From: Boswellia sacra
Taxonomy: Eukaryota > Streptophyta > Magnoliopsida > Sapindales > Burseraceae
Length of the DNA stretch: 64,000 nt
NCBI GenBank assembly: GCA_013180625.2
Contig: SNVD02003527.1
Span: 1-64,000 of the forward strand
Direction: 5' to 3'
Each line of letters begins with the position of its first letter. Position 1 is the first letter of the stretch. Below, piece by piece: positions 1 to 9,998 of the stretch. The translations under genes and the position numbers were made by a program. A model generated the notes under the pieces. The model saw only the letters and a program-made list of their open reading frames with translations. It ran no database searches and was not told the DNA's origin.

Positions 1-434
1 GTTCTCGGCATTATCCCTAAACCATTAGCTGTGCAAGATATCGTAGGCAACACAATCGGGGAAGAGTTACAAGTCTCTAGCATGCTGAGCGTATTGCACA
101 TATGGTTGTTAAGTCCGATGCATTTATAGCTTTACCCGGTGGTTATGGCACATTAGAGGAGATATTTCAAATCACCTCTTGGGCACAGCTAAACATCCAT
201 AAAAAACCCATTGGTTTGTTAAATATCAATAACTTTTTTGATGCTTTGTTGTCTTTTCTTGATCAAGCTGTAGAAAAAAATTTTATCTCACCATCAGCGA
301 GGCAAATCCTTGTTACAGCTTCAACGACAGGGGAGTTAATTGACAAACTACAAGAATTCGTCTATTCGCCAGATCCAACAACAGCTCGGATTGATTGGTT
401 TGGAGAAGGCAATAGAGGCGTAAACTGGATTTAA
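1..434 (+). pseudogene. LOG-family cytokinin riboside 5'-monophosphate phosphoribohydrolase, 3' fragment with frameshift
   Basis: LOG enzymes remove ribose 5-phosphate from cytokinin nucleotides and release active cytokinin in the cytosol. The LOG/lysine-decarboxylase-like motif PGGYGTLEE is present at about residues 12-20 of the frame starting at 102, followed by the family's [10 protein letters not shown] and FISPSAR segments, and the frame ends at the stop at 434. The stretch 1-83 encodes the preceding part (VLGIIPKPL...) in a different frame. Near 84-86 one base appears to be missing, where family members read Met-His-Glu-Arg. The ATG at 102 is an internal Met, not a real start. No intron interrupts the visible part. 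The 5' half lies outside the window. The tail after the family core is unusual ([15 protein letters not shown]). A sequencing error could mimic the shift, so pseudogene status is likely but not proven. Confidence 0.75.
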
Positions 435-1285
435 CACTCCATCTGTAATCTCTATTTGCTGGTTTGCTTCGTTTTTGTTTGCTTTCTTTTTATTGTGTTT
501 ATTTGAAGTTTTTCATGTTATTTATTTTGAGATTTTTCAGGTTGTTTCTTTCCTCCTAGGTAATATTTTCTAATCTTAGTTTTTAGAGTGGTGGCTTAAA
601 AAGTTTAAGTCCTCTTGAAACGCATTATGGATCTCTTTAATCTATAATGGATGAATAAGGAGGCTAACTTCTAAACTTTTTAGACCCATTCTAACTGACT
701 TGTTTTTGTTTGCTGGCTTGTTGGACTTTGTTATTTTATGAGTAAGTTTAGTTTTATGTAATTTAGAAGTTGTTATGTGTTTTTTTGTCTTTATCAGTTT
801 CGATTAAAAAAATTGTGGAAAAAAGTTGAGAATGGCAGAATATGGGGTTTTCTTTAACCCTTGAAACGCATTCTCTCGATATAAATCTGTTGTTTGTTTA
901 TTTCATGTTGTTTGAAGTGTCTTGTATCTTGTTTTGTTCTTTCATAATAAAGGTATATAGGCTGGAAACCTTAAGTCTGCGGGCTACTGGTCTAAGGATT
1001 GTTGAAATATACAATATTGACTCAGGTGTAACAATGCCACGTACCTCTTCTCTTGCATTTTATGGGCCAATGATAAGGCAATGATTGAATTGAGAAGAAC
1101 TCTTGGAAAATGATAAATGATGCATAGATCTGTGTGCTTGAAATGTTAATTAGCTTTTGCTTTACCTTTGATTCCTTGCACAAAATTGAGCACCGAGCCA
1201 TTATCACTGAGTCATTTGTTTACTTAGAGAAAGTTTATGTAATTTAAGTATTTCTTCAGATTTTAATGAATTCTAGAACTTGTTT
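435..1285. other. Intergenic or LOG 3' flank, nothing recognised
   Basis: AT-rich sequence after the LOG stop. It contains short open frames (for example 842-1084) with no family resemblance and no motif I can name. Part of it may be the LOG 3' UTR. Confidence 0.4.
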
Positions 1286-2432
1286 GATGGTCACTCGAGG
1301 CGAAATCCTAGACTGTGCAACATTGGAGAAATGATTTAGGCCATCTTTGGACCGTTTGAGCCTTAATAGCCAACCTTGACTGAAATTGATCCCTAGTTAC
1401 CCCTTTGAGCCTTTGTAAGCCTTTTTCTTTGTTAACTCACTAAAGATTTCCTAACCTCAAATGAATTTGTTCCAAACAGTTTATCTCTTACCTATGAGCA
1501 TGTAAATCATTCGCAATTACATTTTGAGCTATGTTCTGGTTTTGGGAAGTTAGAGGAGGTTGGATTGTGCCATGAGCAATGCAAGAGAGTTTTATTATGT
1601 TTGTAAAAAAAAAAAAAAAGAGAAAAAATTCTGTACTTATCTTCCACGTACTTAAACATTGAGAACAATGTATTGTTTAAGTGTGGGGGAGTGGAATTGC
1701 AGTTAAAAAAAAAAAAAGAAAACAAAAAGAAAAGAAAAAGAGTTCTATACCCTTAGGTGTTCTTAAAAAGAATGAAACAACAAAGTGTGGGGGTGTAGTT
1801 TCTTTTGTTTTCTACAAAAAAAAAAAAGAAGAAGAAGAGAAGAGAAAAAAAAAAAAAGAAGATTGAGTGTTCTAAATAAGTTTGGGGAAGTAACCTGGTG
1901 AAGTAAAATAAAGTTGTGTTATAGGGGTGAGCTCTACATAATCTTGAATAATTTATGTGTTTGTGGGTGATTTGAGCCAAATTATTATTCTTGATCATAC
2001 CTTCACCCAAGCCAAACGTTACAAGCTTAATAAAGTCCTACTTGATCCTTAGTGTTGTGCATGTCTACATTAATGGAGAGTGACTTGAAAAGCAGGCCTA
2101 TGGAGTTCATTTATACACACATCTTCAATATTAAATATGATTCATTTTTATGCATAAACTCATCCGGTTTACAAGTGATTAGGTGAGAATGGCTCTACAC
2201 ACACACACTTGAGGAATTGAAGTGAAGCGAAACTAATCTTTGAGATAAAATTCTTGATCAAGTGCATTATTTTGAAGATTTCCTTGGGTTATAATTAAGT
2301 ACAATCTTTGAGGCCTATTTGCAAGTTGAAGCATTTGTGTGTTTTAATTTTTCTTTGATTCTGTTTCGGTTTAGTTTGTTTCGTATCATTTTAGTTGCTC
2401 GAGGACTAGCAAAGTCTAAGTGTGGGGGAATT
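1286..2432 (+). mobile_element. Ty3/gypsy retrotransposon, 3' internal non-coding region
   Basis: This region has the composition seen between the integrase and 3' LTR of plant Tat/Athila-type Ty3/gypsy elements. Purine-rich and poly(A) tracts lie at 1606-1870, the phrase aagtgtgggggag recurs (about 1678 and 1783), and a final polypurine tract gtgtgggggaa sits at 2420-2430 directly before the LTR. No gag or pol coding sequence remains. The left limit is approximate. Confidence 0.65.
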
Positions 2433-3840
2433 TGATAGGTGTCTATTTATGTATTACTTTTATATCAATTCGTCCCTGTTTCTTTGCTATATTCCTTGGT
2501 ATTTTTATGTTTTTGTGTGGTTTTGATGTTTGCAGGAGTTTTGGAGCAACTTGCACAAAAAATGGAGTAAAACCCTTCATTTTCACCTCTGCTAGTCAGT
2601 GATCTTCTCGGATTTAATTGTATTGATATACAATGAACCCGACGACATATTATATACCGTTGGAAAGCTCTCGAACTCTATTTTCTGGAGAAATTTACGG
2701 TTTATAAATCCATTCAGGGTACCAAAAGTTGTAATCAAAACAGTGTGAGATGTATAGAAATATAATTCCACAAGTCACTGTAGCATGTATAATACGGGCA
2801 CTGTAGCAATTCACTGTAGCAGAGTATTTAAACACATTTTAGGGTTTTATTTTGATAACTTGAAGGGGGAGAACGTGGAGGAGGCTACATCTTTGGATTT
2901 CTCTCATCTCTTGGAGTTCTTGAAGGAGATTGAAGGCTTGGAAAGAGGAAGAACTACGAATCCTAAGAGATTTCATCAAATTTGCTAAGTTTTCCCTTTC
3001 CCTTTCATTTTCTTGAATGTCTCCATATTGTATTGTATTTGTATTCTATCTGAATATGTGTAACTAAATCTGAATTGGTTGAGGGTGATTTCAAAGCCCT
3101 TGATATGGTTTTATGAATTGATTGTGCAAGCAATTGTTATCCAATTCTCTAATTGAAGTTGCTTATATTTTCTCATGTTTAATGCTTATGATTGCTTGCT
3201 GGATTGTATTTGGGTGGCCAACTGAATATAATCTGGATATTGTCTATTGCTAGACTAGAAATCTTGATCCGTAATTGTCTTGAATTTCTAATCATTAGTA
3301 GCAAATTGTGATCAGAGATTACAATTGGAGAATATAACCTAAGTTAAATAATCCGAGCTTGTGTGTTTATTGCTTAGATCAACCTATCTTTCTTATCATA
3401 AAGCATCCATTGAATAAAACTCAGAGAGCTTGTTCTAGGTTGTTTAATGGATAGAGATTAAATAAAGAGCTTGTTTTATTGAACAACAAAGTAAGGAAAG
3501 ATTGGGGTAATAGAGCTTGTTATTATCTACGGTTGATAACTTCAATGCTGTAATTAGATGACAATTCTACAATTAATTCGCAAATCCATATCTTGTGGTA
3601 GAGAATGATCCCTTAACAAGATTTCTCTCATTGATTTTTTATTCGAATTAACTTTTTGTTTTGTTATTCTTCGTTTGCATTATTATTTCACTTAGTTAAT
3701 CAATCAACAAAACCCCCCATTTACTCTGTTTTTGCTTTCGAATAACAAATTTAATTAGAATCAATCCTCGTGGGAACGATATCTTACTCATCATTTTATT
3801 ACTTGTGCGACTAGTATACTTGCTAGTTTCGAACGCATCA
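2433..3840 (+). repeat. Ty3/gypsy long terminal repeat (about 1.4 kb)
   Basis: It starts TGATAGGTGTC immediately after the polypurine tract and ends ...GAACGCATCA. The last 80 bases (cctcgtgggaacgatatctt and after) match the usual 3' end of Tat/Ogre-type LTRs. The expected primer binding site and gag do not follow. Instead the sequence runs directly into a hAT transposase frame at 3841, so this is the 3' LTR of a truncated element inserted in the hAT gene. An independent fragment at 57014-57143 starts at the same TGATAGG, which confirms the left boundary. Confidence 0.75.
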
Positions 3841-5479
3841 ACCATGAATGACCTCCCAGTACTTTTCAAATTTTTCTATCATTTGTGATGCCATCTCTCT
3901 TATTTTAGAATGAGGAGAATCACACCATCTAGTCAATGCCAATCTCAAGTCACAAATCAAAGGAAAAAACAAGTTGGAAGTGGGATATCTTGTACCTAAA
4001 AACACTTGGGTCACCTTATAGAAATACTTTAAATGGTCACACATCAACCTTTTTAACTCCCACTCTGAATGCATAGGTACAGATGTGTAACTTCTTTCAC
4101 GCACATGCAAATTAGTAAACACATCTCTATATTCCAATGCAGTAGAAAACATCAAATAAGTTGAATTCCATCTAGGGCAACAATTTAATGCCAATTTTCT
4201 TGTACAAGAAACTTTCATTTGTCGTGCTTCACTCTCAAATCTCTCAATTCTTTTAGGTGTAGCAGACCAAAAGGCGATACTATTTCTAATTTTATCAATC
4301 CCATCTCCAAGCACATCTAACCCATCTCTTACTATCAAATTCAAAATGTGTGCTGTGTACCTCATACGAAATAATTTTCCTTTCAAAATCATGTTATGAA
4401 CACCCAATTTTTCTTTCAGTATAGGAATCAATGCATCATTAGTAGAGCAATTGTCAAGAGTAACACATGACAACTTACGATCAACATTCCAATCCATCAA
4501 ACAAGGAGCTAGCTCATCAGCAAGTGCTTCAGCGGTGTGTGGAGATGGAACATATATGAGCCTGAAACATATTCAATAGTAAAGGTCAAACACTAGTTAG
4601 TAATTAAGAAATTAAGTCTTTTTCTTTTAAATGTATGATATTAGCATGTTCATATATGATATATTTACCTCAAGATGCGACTTTGTAATCTTCAATGCTC
4701 ATCAATGAAATGTGCTATCACAACCATGTATCCTTTTTTTTTATTACTTGCAGTCCACATATCAGTTGTTATTCCTATTCTACTCTTACAAGCATCCATC
4801 ATCTTCATGGTCTTTTCCTTCTCAATATCATATATCTTAAAGACCACATTCTTTAAACTATTTCTACTCATGGGAACAAACAAAGGTTGAGCATAATACA
4901 TTAACTCCCTAAAACCCTCATACTCAACAAAAGAAAGAGGGAGTTCATGCATTACAATCATTTTGGCTGCCTTTTCTTTACAAACTCCTTTATCAAACGT
5001 CTCAACAACCATTTCTGATGAATTACTTCCATCTTGCTTCTTTTGAAAACTCAAGAATTGTTGCTGAATTGTTGCTTGTTTTCAACTCTTACAACTTCCT
5101 AAATGGCTTGCCAAGTGTTTGGTTCCATCTGTATGGTGACTAACCAATGCAGCTTTGCAATGGTTACAAATAGCTTTATGTCTACCCTCAATAATTTGTT
5201 TTGTGAAATGATCCCAGACCCAAGATTGTTTTATTGGTTGATGATCCTCCTTTCTCTTTATGACACCACCTCGTGGTCCACGCCCACGAGTGCTACGATC
5301 AACTGGTGGCCGCATTTTCCCGCGTCCTGTTTGTGAATTTATTATAGATCCATCCTCAACCAAAACATCAACCATGTTGTCCTCATAATCTTGCTCCATT
5401 TCATTTTCTTCCATTGGCATATCATCATTAGAAGTAGGTTGATCATTTCCAGTGGATGTAGATATTATTTGTATATAAC
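3841..5479 (-). pseudogene. hAT transposase (RICESLEEPER/BED zinc-finger type), truncated
   Basis: The protein would bind element ends and cut them in the nucleus. Exons run from about 5479 to 4669 and from 4561 leftward. The intron 4562-4668 has GT-AG ends, and a further acceptor lies at 5480. Seen in order: acidic N-terminus, basic RGRGPRGG stretch, BED finger (WVWDHFT, CNHC, H-X4-H), the hAT core with TTDMWTASNKKKGYMVV, then CVTLDNCSTND and CPRWNSTY. The C-terminal dimerisation (hATC) domain is absent because the frame is cut at 3841 just after KYWEV. Two in-frame stops, TGA at 5082-5084 and TGA just after FIDEH at about 4692, each need a single C-to-T or G-to-A change. The gene is dead. 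Confidence 0.85.
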
Positions 5480-6074
5480 CTACAAAAATACAAAAATAAA
5501 CCCCATTTATGTTACGAAAAAAGGGAATCGCAAAAGCATGAACAGATGGGAGATGACATGAATTAGTCACATACAAAATCAAATTAGTCACATACAATTA
5601 CAAAGTGGGGAAAGCATCCAGTCTGTTAAACAAATTAGTCAGTACTTAAGTTAAGAATTAAACTTGGTTTTGTGAATCTCATCAGCATCGGCATGTGTTC
5701 AAAATCTAGTCCTAGATTACGACCAAAAAGAAGTATCACAACACAACACAAGCAAAGGGAAATACTGACTGGAGCCTGGAGGTAAAATTGAAGTCATAAC
5801 AGCACCCTAATAGCTTTTATTGACAAATAGATCAGATTTCATGAGTTGATAGAGAAAAGGAAGAAGACGAATAGATCGGAGTAGAGTTCGTAAAACCTGG
5901 GTGCAGCCGTGCAGGTCACACGAAGCTCTCACCGTGGAGGCGAACTGGCGAAGTCTGGAGAAGCTGTCACAGCCACAGGGTAGCTGAAATGTGAAGTCTG
6001 AATATGAATAAGGCTGTGATGTGTTTTCCGCAAAGGCTAGATAGGGTAAAATTGAAAAAATAGAAAGAATTAGG

Positions 6075-6437
6075 GATCCTGTCGAATGTCGGATTCAGTC
6101 GAGTGTCAGATTTTACATTGTCGAGTGTCGGATTTCGTGATGTCGGTGTCGGATTTCGTGATGTCGTGTGTCGGATTCCGTCAAGTGTCGATTTTATATT
6201 GTCGAGTGTCGGATTTCGTCGATGTTGGGTTCGGATTACGTCGATGTCGGGTGTTGGATTACGTCGAGTGTCGATTTTATATTGTCGAGTGTCGGATTTC
6301 GTCAATGTCGTGTGTCAGATTTCGTCGATGTCGAGTGTCGGATTACGTCGAGTGTCGGATTTTGTCAATGTCGAGTGTCGGATTTTGTCGATGTTGAGTG
6401 TCGGACTCAGTCGAGTGTCGGATTTTATATTATCGTA
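6075..6437. repeat. Degenerate minisatellite, core gtcgagtgtcggatt
   Basis: The words gtcgagtgtcggatt and gtcgatgtcg alternate across about 360 bases, with units of roughly 15-30 bp separated by small indels. It lies between the hAT transposase 5' end and the GC-rich terminus. Long open frames in several phases here are translations of the repeat and not genes. Confidence 0.85.
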
Positions 6438-6641
6438 AATTAAATAAATTAAATAAAATGTATTTTTACAGAAATTCTGGGCCGGGGCCGGGCCGAGGAG
6501 CCTAGTCCCCGGCCCCGGACGTTCCTTGGGATTCCTCTCCCTGTCCCCGACCATACTTCCCGAAAAATTTGGGTAATTTTTCGGCGAGACCGGGCCGGGG
6601 ATCTGGATACCTGGTCCCGCCGGGGGTTTTTTCCATCCCTA

Positions 6642-7630
6642 TCTCCAACTTGCTTTCTCTTGCATGTAGATTGTACACTTTGAAATATACACACAGGTGG
6701 CAACAATCGGCATGGACATCAGTAAGAAATATCAACAAAATCTTTCTGTATCTTCCTCATCTTTCTTTCATTAATTAGTATATTTAATATTAAAATTAAA
6801 TTAATTTTTTTAACATTTAAGTGAGTTAAAATAAACCTTATATTTTTAAATTTATATGGGAAGTATTTTGAGAAGTAAGGAGTTTTCACTTTTAAATTTT
6901 TGATCTATTGGAAACTAGATTATGTAATTCTTAAAGTTTGCAAGCTATGAAACTCTATTTTGTGTCATCCATCCGCACGGGCTTGGCTAAGTTGTAGCCC
7001 TAAAATATTGTAAAAAATTATATATCTAAATATGAATTAGTTAAAAAATTAAAATTATATAGAACATTGATAATAATTATAATTAGTTCATCTCAAGTCT
7101 TATAATATAATATAATATAATATTTATAAACATGATAGAAAAGATAACTGTAACACTTTGAAAAATGAATCATTTAATTTTATATGGTATACACACACAC
7201 ATATACACACACACACACGTAAGTACGTATGTGTATATATATGCATGATCTTATAAATTAATTTTTTAAAGTAAACTTACTATCGAACACTTTCTAACAT
7301 TTTAAATATTATGAATTGTGAGATTAGATCATTAGTCAAAAGAGTCAAGCAAAGAAAAGCAATTATTTTATATTCAAAAGAGAAAATAATAAAAATAAAA
7401 TAGTGATAATGATTTGTCTACATTGCCGACTATGTACATATTCATGGCAGCGATTTGAAAACTTCCTTGAGTCCATCGGAAAAATGTCTCTACTTAGGTT
7501 CACCAAATTTTCTTGCAACGTATGGAGGTATTGTTTAGATCAAGATCAGACCACCGTTCACACCTTTCAAATACTGCTCTGAATTCGAGCACAATGTTTC
7601 AGAGTAGACAATCAATCACATAATTAAGCT
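6642..7630 (-). other. Relic 5' flank of a UGT unit (no gene attached)
   Basis: The sequence parallels the regions upstream of UGT A (12880-15300) and UGT C (54965-55830). Shared landmarks in the same order are ttgaaatatacacaca at about 6680, the ggcttggctaagttgtagcc segment at about 6977, the atatttataaacatgatag stretch at about 7120, and cttaggttcaccaaatttt at about 7494. In A and C these lie upstream of an ATG. Here the gene side is occupied by the hAT element. No coding frame is visible. Confidence 0.6.
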
Positions 7631-7679
7631 TATCATTTTATAATAGGATGAGTTATTTACGCTCACGAAATTTATTTTC

Positions 7680-8066
7680 ACTCGTTAATGTATAATCTAA
7701 ATAGAGTTTTTATATAAAAGTTTCTTAGAATCTGGAGCTACTCATCTGAATGATGGGCAGCCATGCCCAAAAAAAATTGGCTCTGCCACTAATTACATGT
7801 TTTAATTTCAAAAGATGCAAGCACATCAGTGCAACGTTCTAAAAGAAACAACTTTTTTTCAACGTTCTCAAAAGAAACAACTTTTTTTCGTTTCTATCCT
7901 TATCACCTCTAGGCCAAGCTAACTTTTTGAATTAAAAAAAAAAAAAACTTGTTATTTCAGTTATACTATACTTGCACCATGATGACATGTTATTTTTAAT
8001 TAACAAATCTAGTCTTGTCCATTTTGTTGACTTTACAAAACCTATCGGTGTTATAATTCATCCCCT
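7680..8066. repeat. Distal 3' flank of UGT unit A, paralogous to 26493-26760
   Basis: Starting at taatgtataatctaaatag, this stretch and 26493 onward read alike for about 270 bases (gagtttttatataaaag, ttggctctgcca, cctctaggccaagcta). Copy A carries a small internal repeat of aaaagaaacaactttttttc (7841 and 7869) that copy B lacks. No gene is present. Confidence 0.7.
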
Positions 8067-9417
8067 TCTTGTGAGTCATTGTACAACTTTTATACAATTT
8101 AGGCTGTGTGCGTTTTCGTTTTCGTTTCCGCGTTTTCTGTTTTTAACGTTTTCAAAATCATGGGATAACTGTTCGATTTTATTCCCAAAATTCATTTTCA
8201 TAAAACAAATTTTGTTTCGTTTTTGCCCCTGATTTTATCCCCAATCTACAAACAGTTTCCCCATTCTTGTAAATCGTTTTTCACTACTCTACCCATTTCC
8301 TCTCGTTCTCCACCGAATACCACCTTAGAACAGCCGCCTCCATCTGCCTTGCCACCACCGCCTTCTCCTCTCCTCTCCTTCTCCATCAGCGCCTGGGCCT
8401 TTCTCGGCCTCATCGCCTCTCCTCTCACCTCGTCATCTCTCACCTCATCATCTCTCCTCTCACCGCGACTTTGCCGTGCCGAAGTACAACAGAACTGTAT
8501 TGAAGCTAAGAGAGTTGGTAGAAGTTTTGCTGCAAGGAAATGAAATGGGTCTTGAACTTATACTAGAAGGTGAAAACGAGCTCAGTGCCATTAGATTTTC
8601 TTTCTTTTCTACTCTTTCTCTGTGTTGGTTTCAGTTTAGTTTTTCTTGTCTGGAAGAGGAACAAAATGCTGGAAGTGGAATGTTCGCTGCTTGCTGCAGT
8701 GAATGGGTTGGTTATGGCTGCTATTCCAGCAAGAAGCGAGAGCCAGAGAGATAACTTGGGTTGAGATGTCAAATGGGGCGGATTTTCTTATTTTTGCCAA
8801 GCTCAGGTCCGACTCAATATGGAATGGGCCGGATCTGCACATTTTGACCTATAATCTTGAAATTGACGATGTTAAGGGATTACCATTAGATTAGTACCAA
8901 GCTTTGACGATTGACATTAAAATGGTGGATATTATTGCCAATCAGTAATCGTAAGAATTTATCAGCCATTACCATGATTACCATTTTTAGTTTTTCTTCG
9001 CTTAACAACAACAATAATCATCATCAATACAATAACTAATTAATTCCTATTACAAATTCATAATTATACTTATCTTGTTTTCAAAATTTCAATTTCAGAA
9101 TTCATTTCCAAACACATATCTTGTTTTTGTTTCAAAATTCCAATTCCAGAAAACATTTTCAAAAGCATATCTTGTTTTTGTTTTCAAAATTCTAATTTCA
9201 GAAAACATTTCCAAACGCATATCTTATTTTTGTTTTCAAAATTCTAATTCCAGAAAACATTTCTAAACGCATATCCTTTACTTAAAATCCATTCTCTACA
9301 TCCAAGAAATTCATTTTTCAAATCATTTTGGAAACAAAAACACATAAAATAAGAAAGAACACACCCTTAAGTTTTGAATTCAATGTAATGTATGTACATC
9401 GGATTTATCGTAACAGA
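8067..9417. mobile_element. Unclassified insertion in UGT unit A 3' flank
   Basis: The words ccccttcttgt occur at both ends (about 8061 and 9419) but only once, undisturbed, in unit B at about 30078, so about 1.35 kb is extra in A. Near its ends are roughly inverted words (taggctgtgtgcg at 8100 and gaacacaccctta at 9357), as in a TIR element. The inside has a pyrimidine- and proline-codon-rich stretch at 8270-8480, a frame at 8476-8754 with no recognised domain, and a tandem repeat at 9081-9275. Neither frame earns a coding call. Confidence 0.5.
9081..9275. repeat. 51-52-bp tandem repeat, about 3.8 copies
   Basis: Copies start at 9081, 9132, 9184 and 9236 with tcaaaattc/tcaaaattt, then a cagaa and an acatttc word, ending with catatcttgtttttg. 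The repeat yields a spurious 63-residue frame. Confidence 0.8.
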
Positions 9418-9998
9418 ACCCCCTTCTTGTAGAAAGTGACGGGTCTAGCTTTTTACTCCCTAGTCTGATTGTCTCTTATTTCTCTGTTATCTCTCTTTTA
9501 ATCTCAACAACTCTATACACAAAATTGGTTCTATAATCTATGAATTTTAGTTATTATTCATCAAAAAGATCAAAATAATATTCTATTGTTTCCTGCTAAT
9601 TTTTATTTATGCATTAAATAATTATCCATAAACACTAACTTTTTATGTAGTGGTATATTTTGTTGTTGCTTTTTTAAGCTTCAGTTTTTTATTTATAATT
9701 CGTAACTTGATAAAAAATATACAATAACATATATATATGAAGCAATATTAATTATTTTGACCCTCCGAGACAAAATTTTTAACTCCAGGTAAGCAAAGGG
9801 CGAGATCAACTTGCAAAAATTCCGAATTTTAATAAGAAAAATCCCCGTAACCATGACAACAAATTAACAGACGTACAGTGACGGAGAGATCAGACAAGTA
9901 AAAACAAAAAAGAGATTCCACGAGGGAGGCGACGCCGACAGAGACATTAGACATGGACACAGTCACACAGAAACCTGAAGATACCTGAGGAATGAGAT
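9418..9998 (-). other. Proximal 3' flank of UGT A
   Basis: Shared with B (30078-30410) and C (52190-52405): tctctgttatctct, aatctcaacaactctataca, tattcatcaaaaagatcaaa. It presumably contains the 3' UTR and polyadenylation region of the minus-strand gene. No further gene is seen. Confidence 0.6.

Larger units (their letters stand above)
3841..6641 (-). mobile_element. hAT DNA transposon, 5' part, truncated by the Ty3/gypsy LTR
   Basis: Read on the minus strand, the element begins at about 6641 with TAGGGATGGAAAAAACCCC, followed by a very GC-rich subterminal stretch (6478-6625), a minisatellite (6075-6437), then an intron-containing BED-finger transposase gene. The right flank (6642 on: tctccaac) falls inside a sequence that is uninterrupted in the UGT A and C flanks (gagtctccaaattgctt at about 12869), so this end is a genuine insertion boundary. 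The other terminus and its 8-bp target duplication are missing because the LTR replaces everything left of 3841. Confidence 0.8.

Noticed and set aside
1681..1866. Lysine-rich 61-residue frame
   Set aside because: A poly(A)/purine tract in the 3' region of a Ty3/gypsy element.
6086..6443. Three overlapping open frames of 91-111 residues on the plus strand and one on the minus strand
   Set aside because: They translate the gtcgagtgtcgga minisatellite in different phases. Repeats without stops in several frames are expected by chance.
8223..8754. Overlapping frames of 92-106 residues
   Set aside because: Low-complexity proline/serine-rich translation in one and no recognised domain in the other, both inside an insertion. 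No splice or promoter support.
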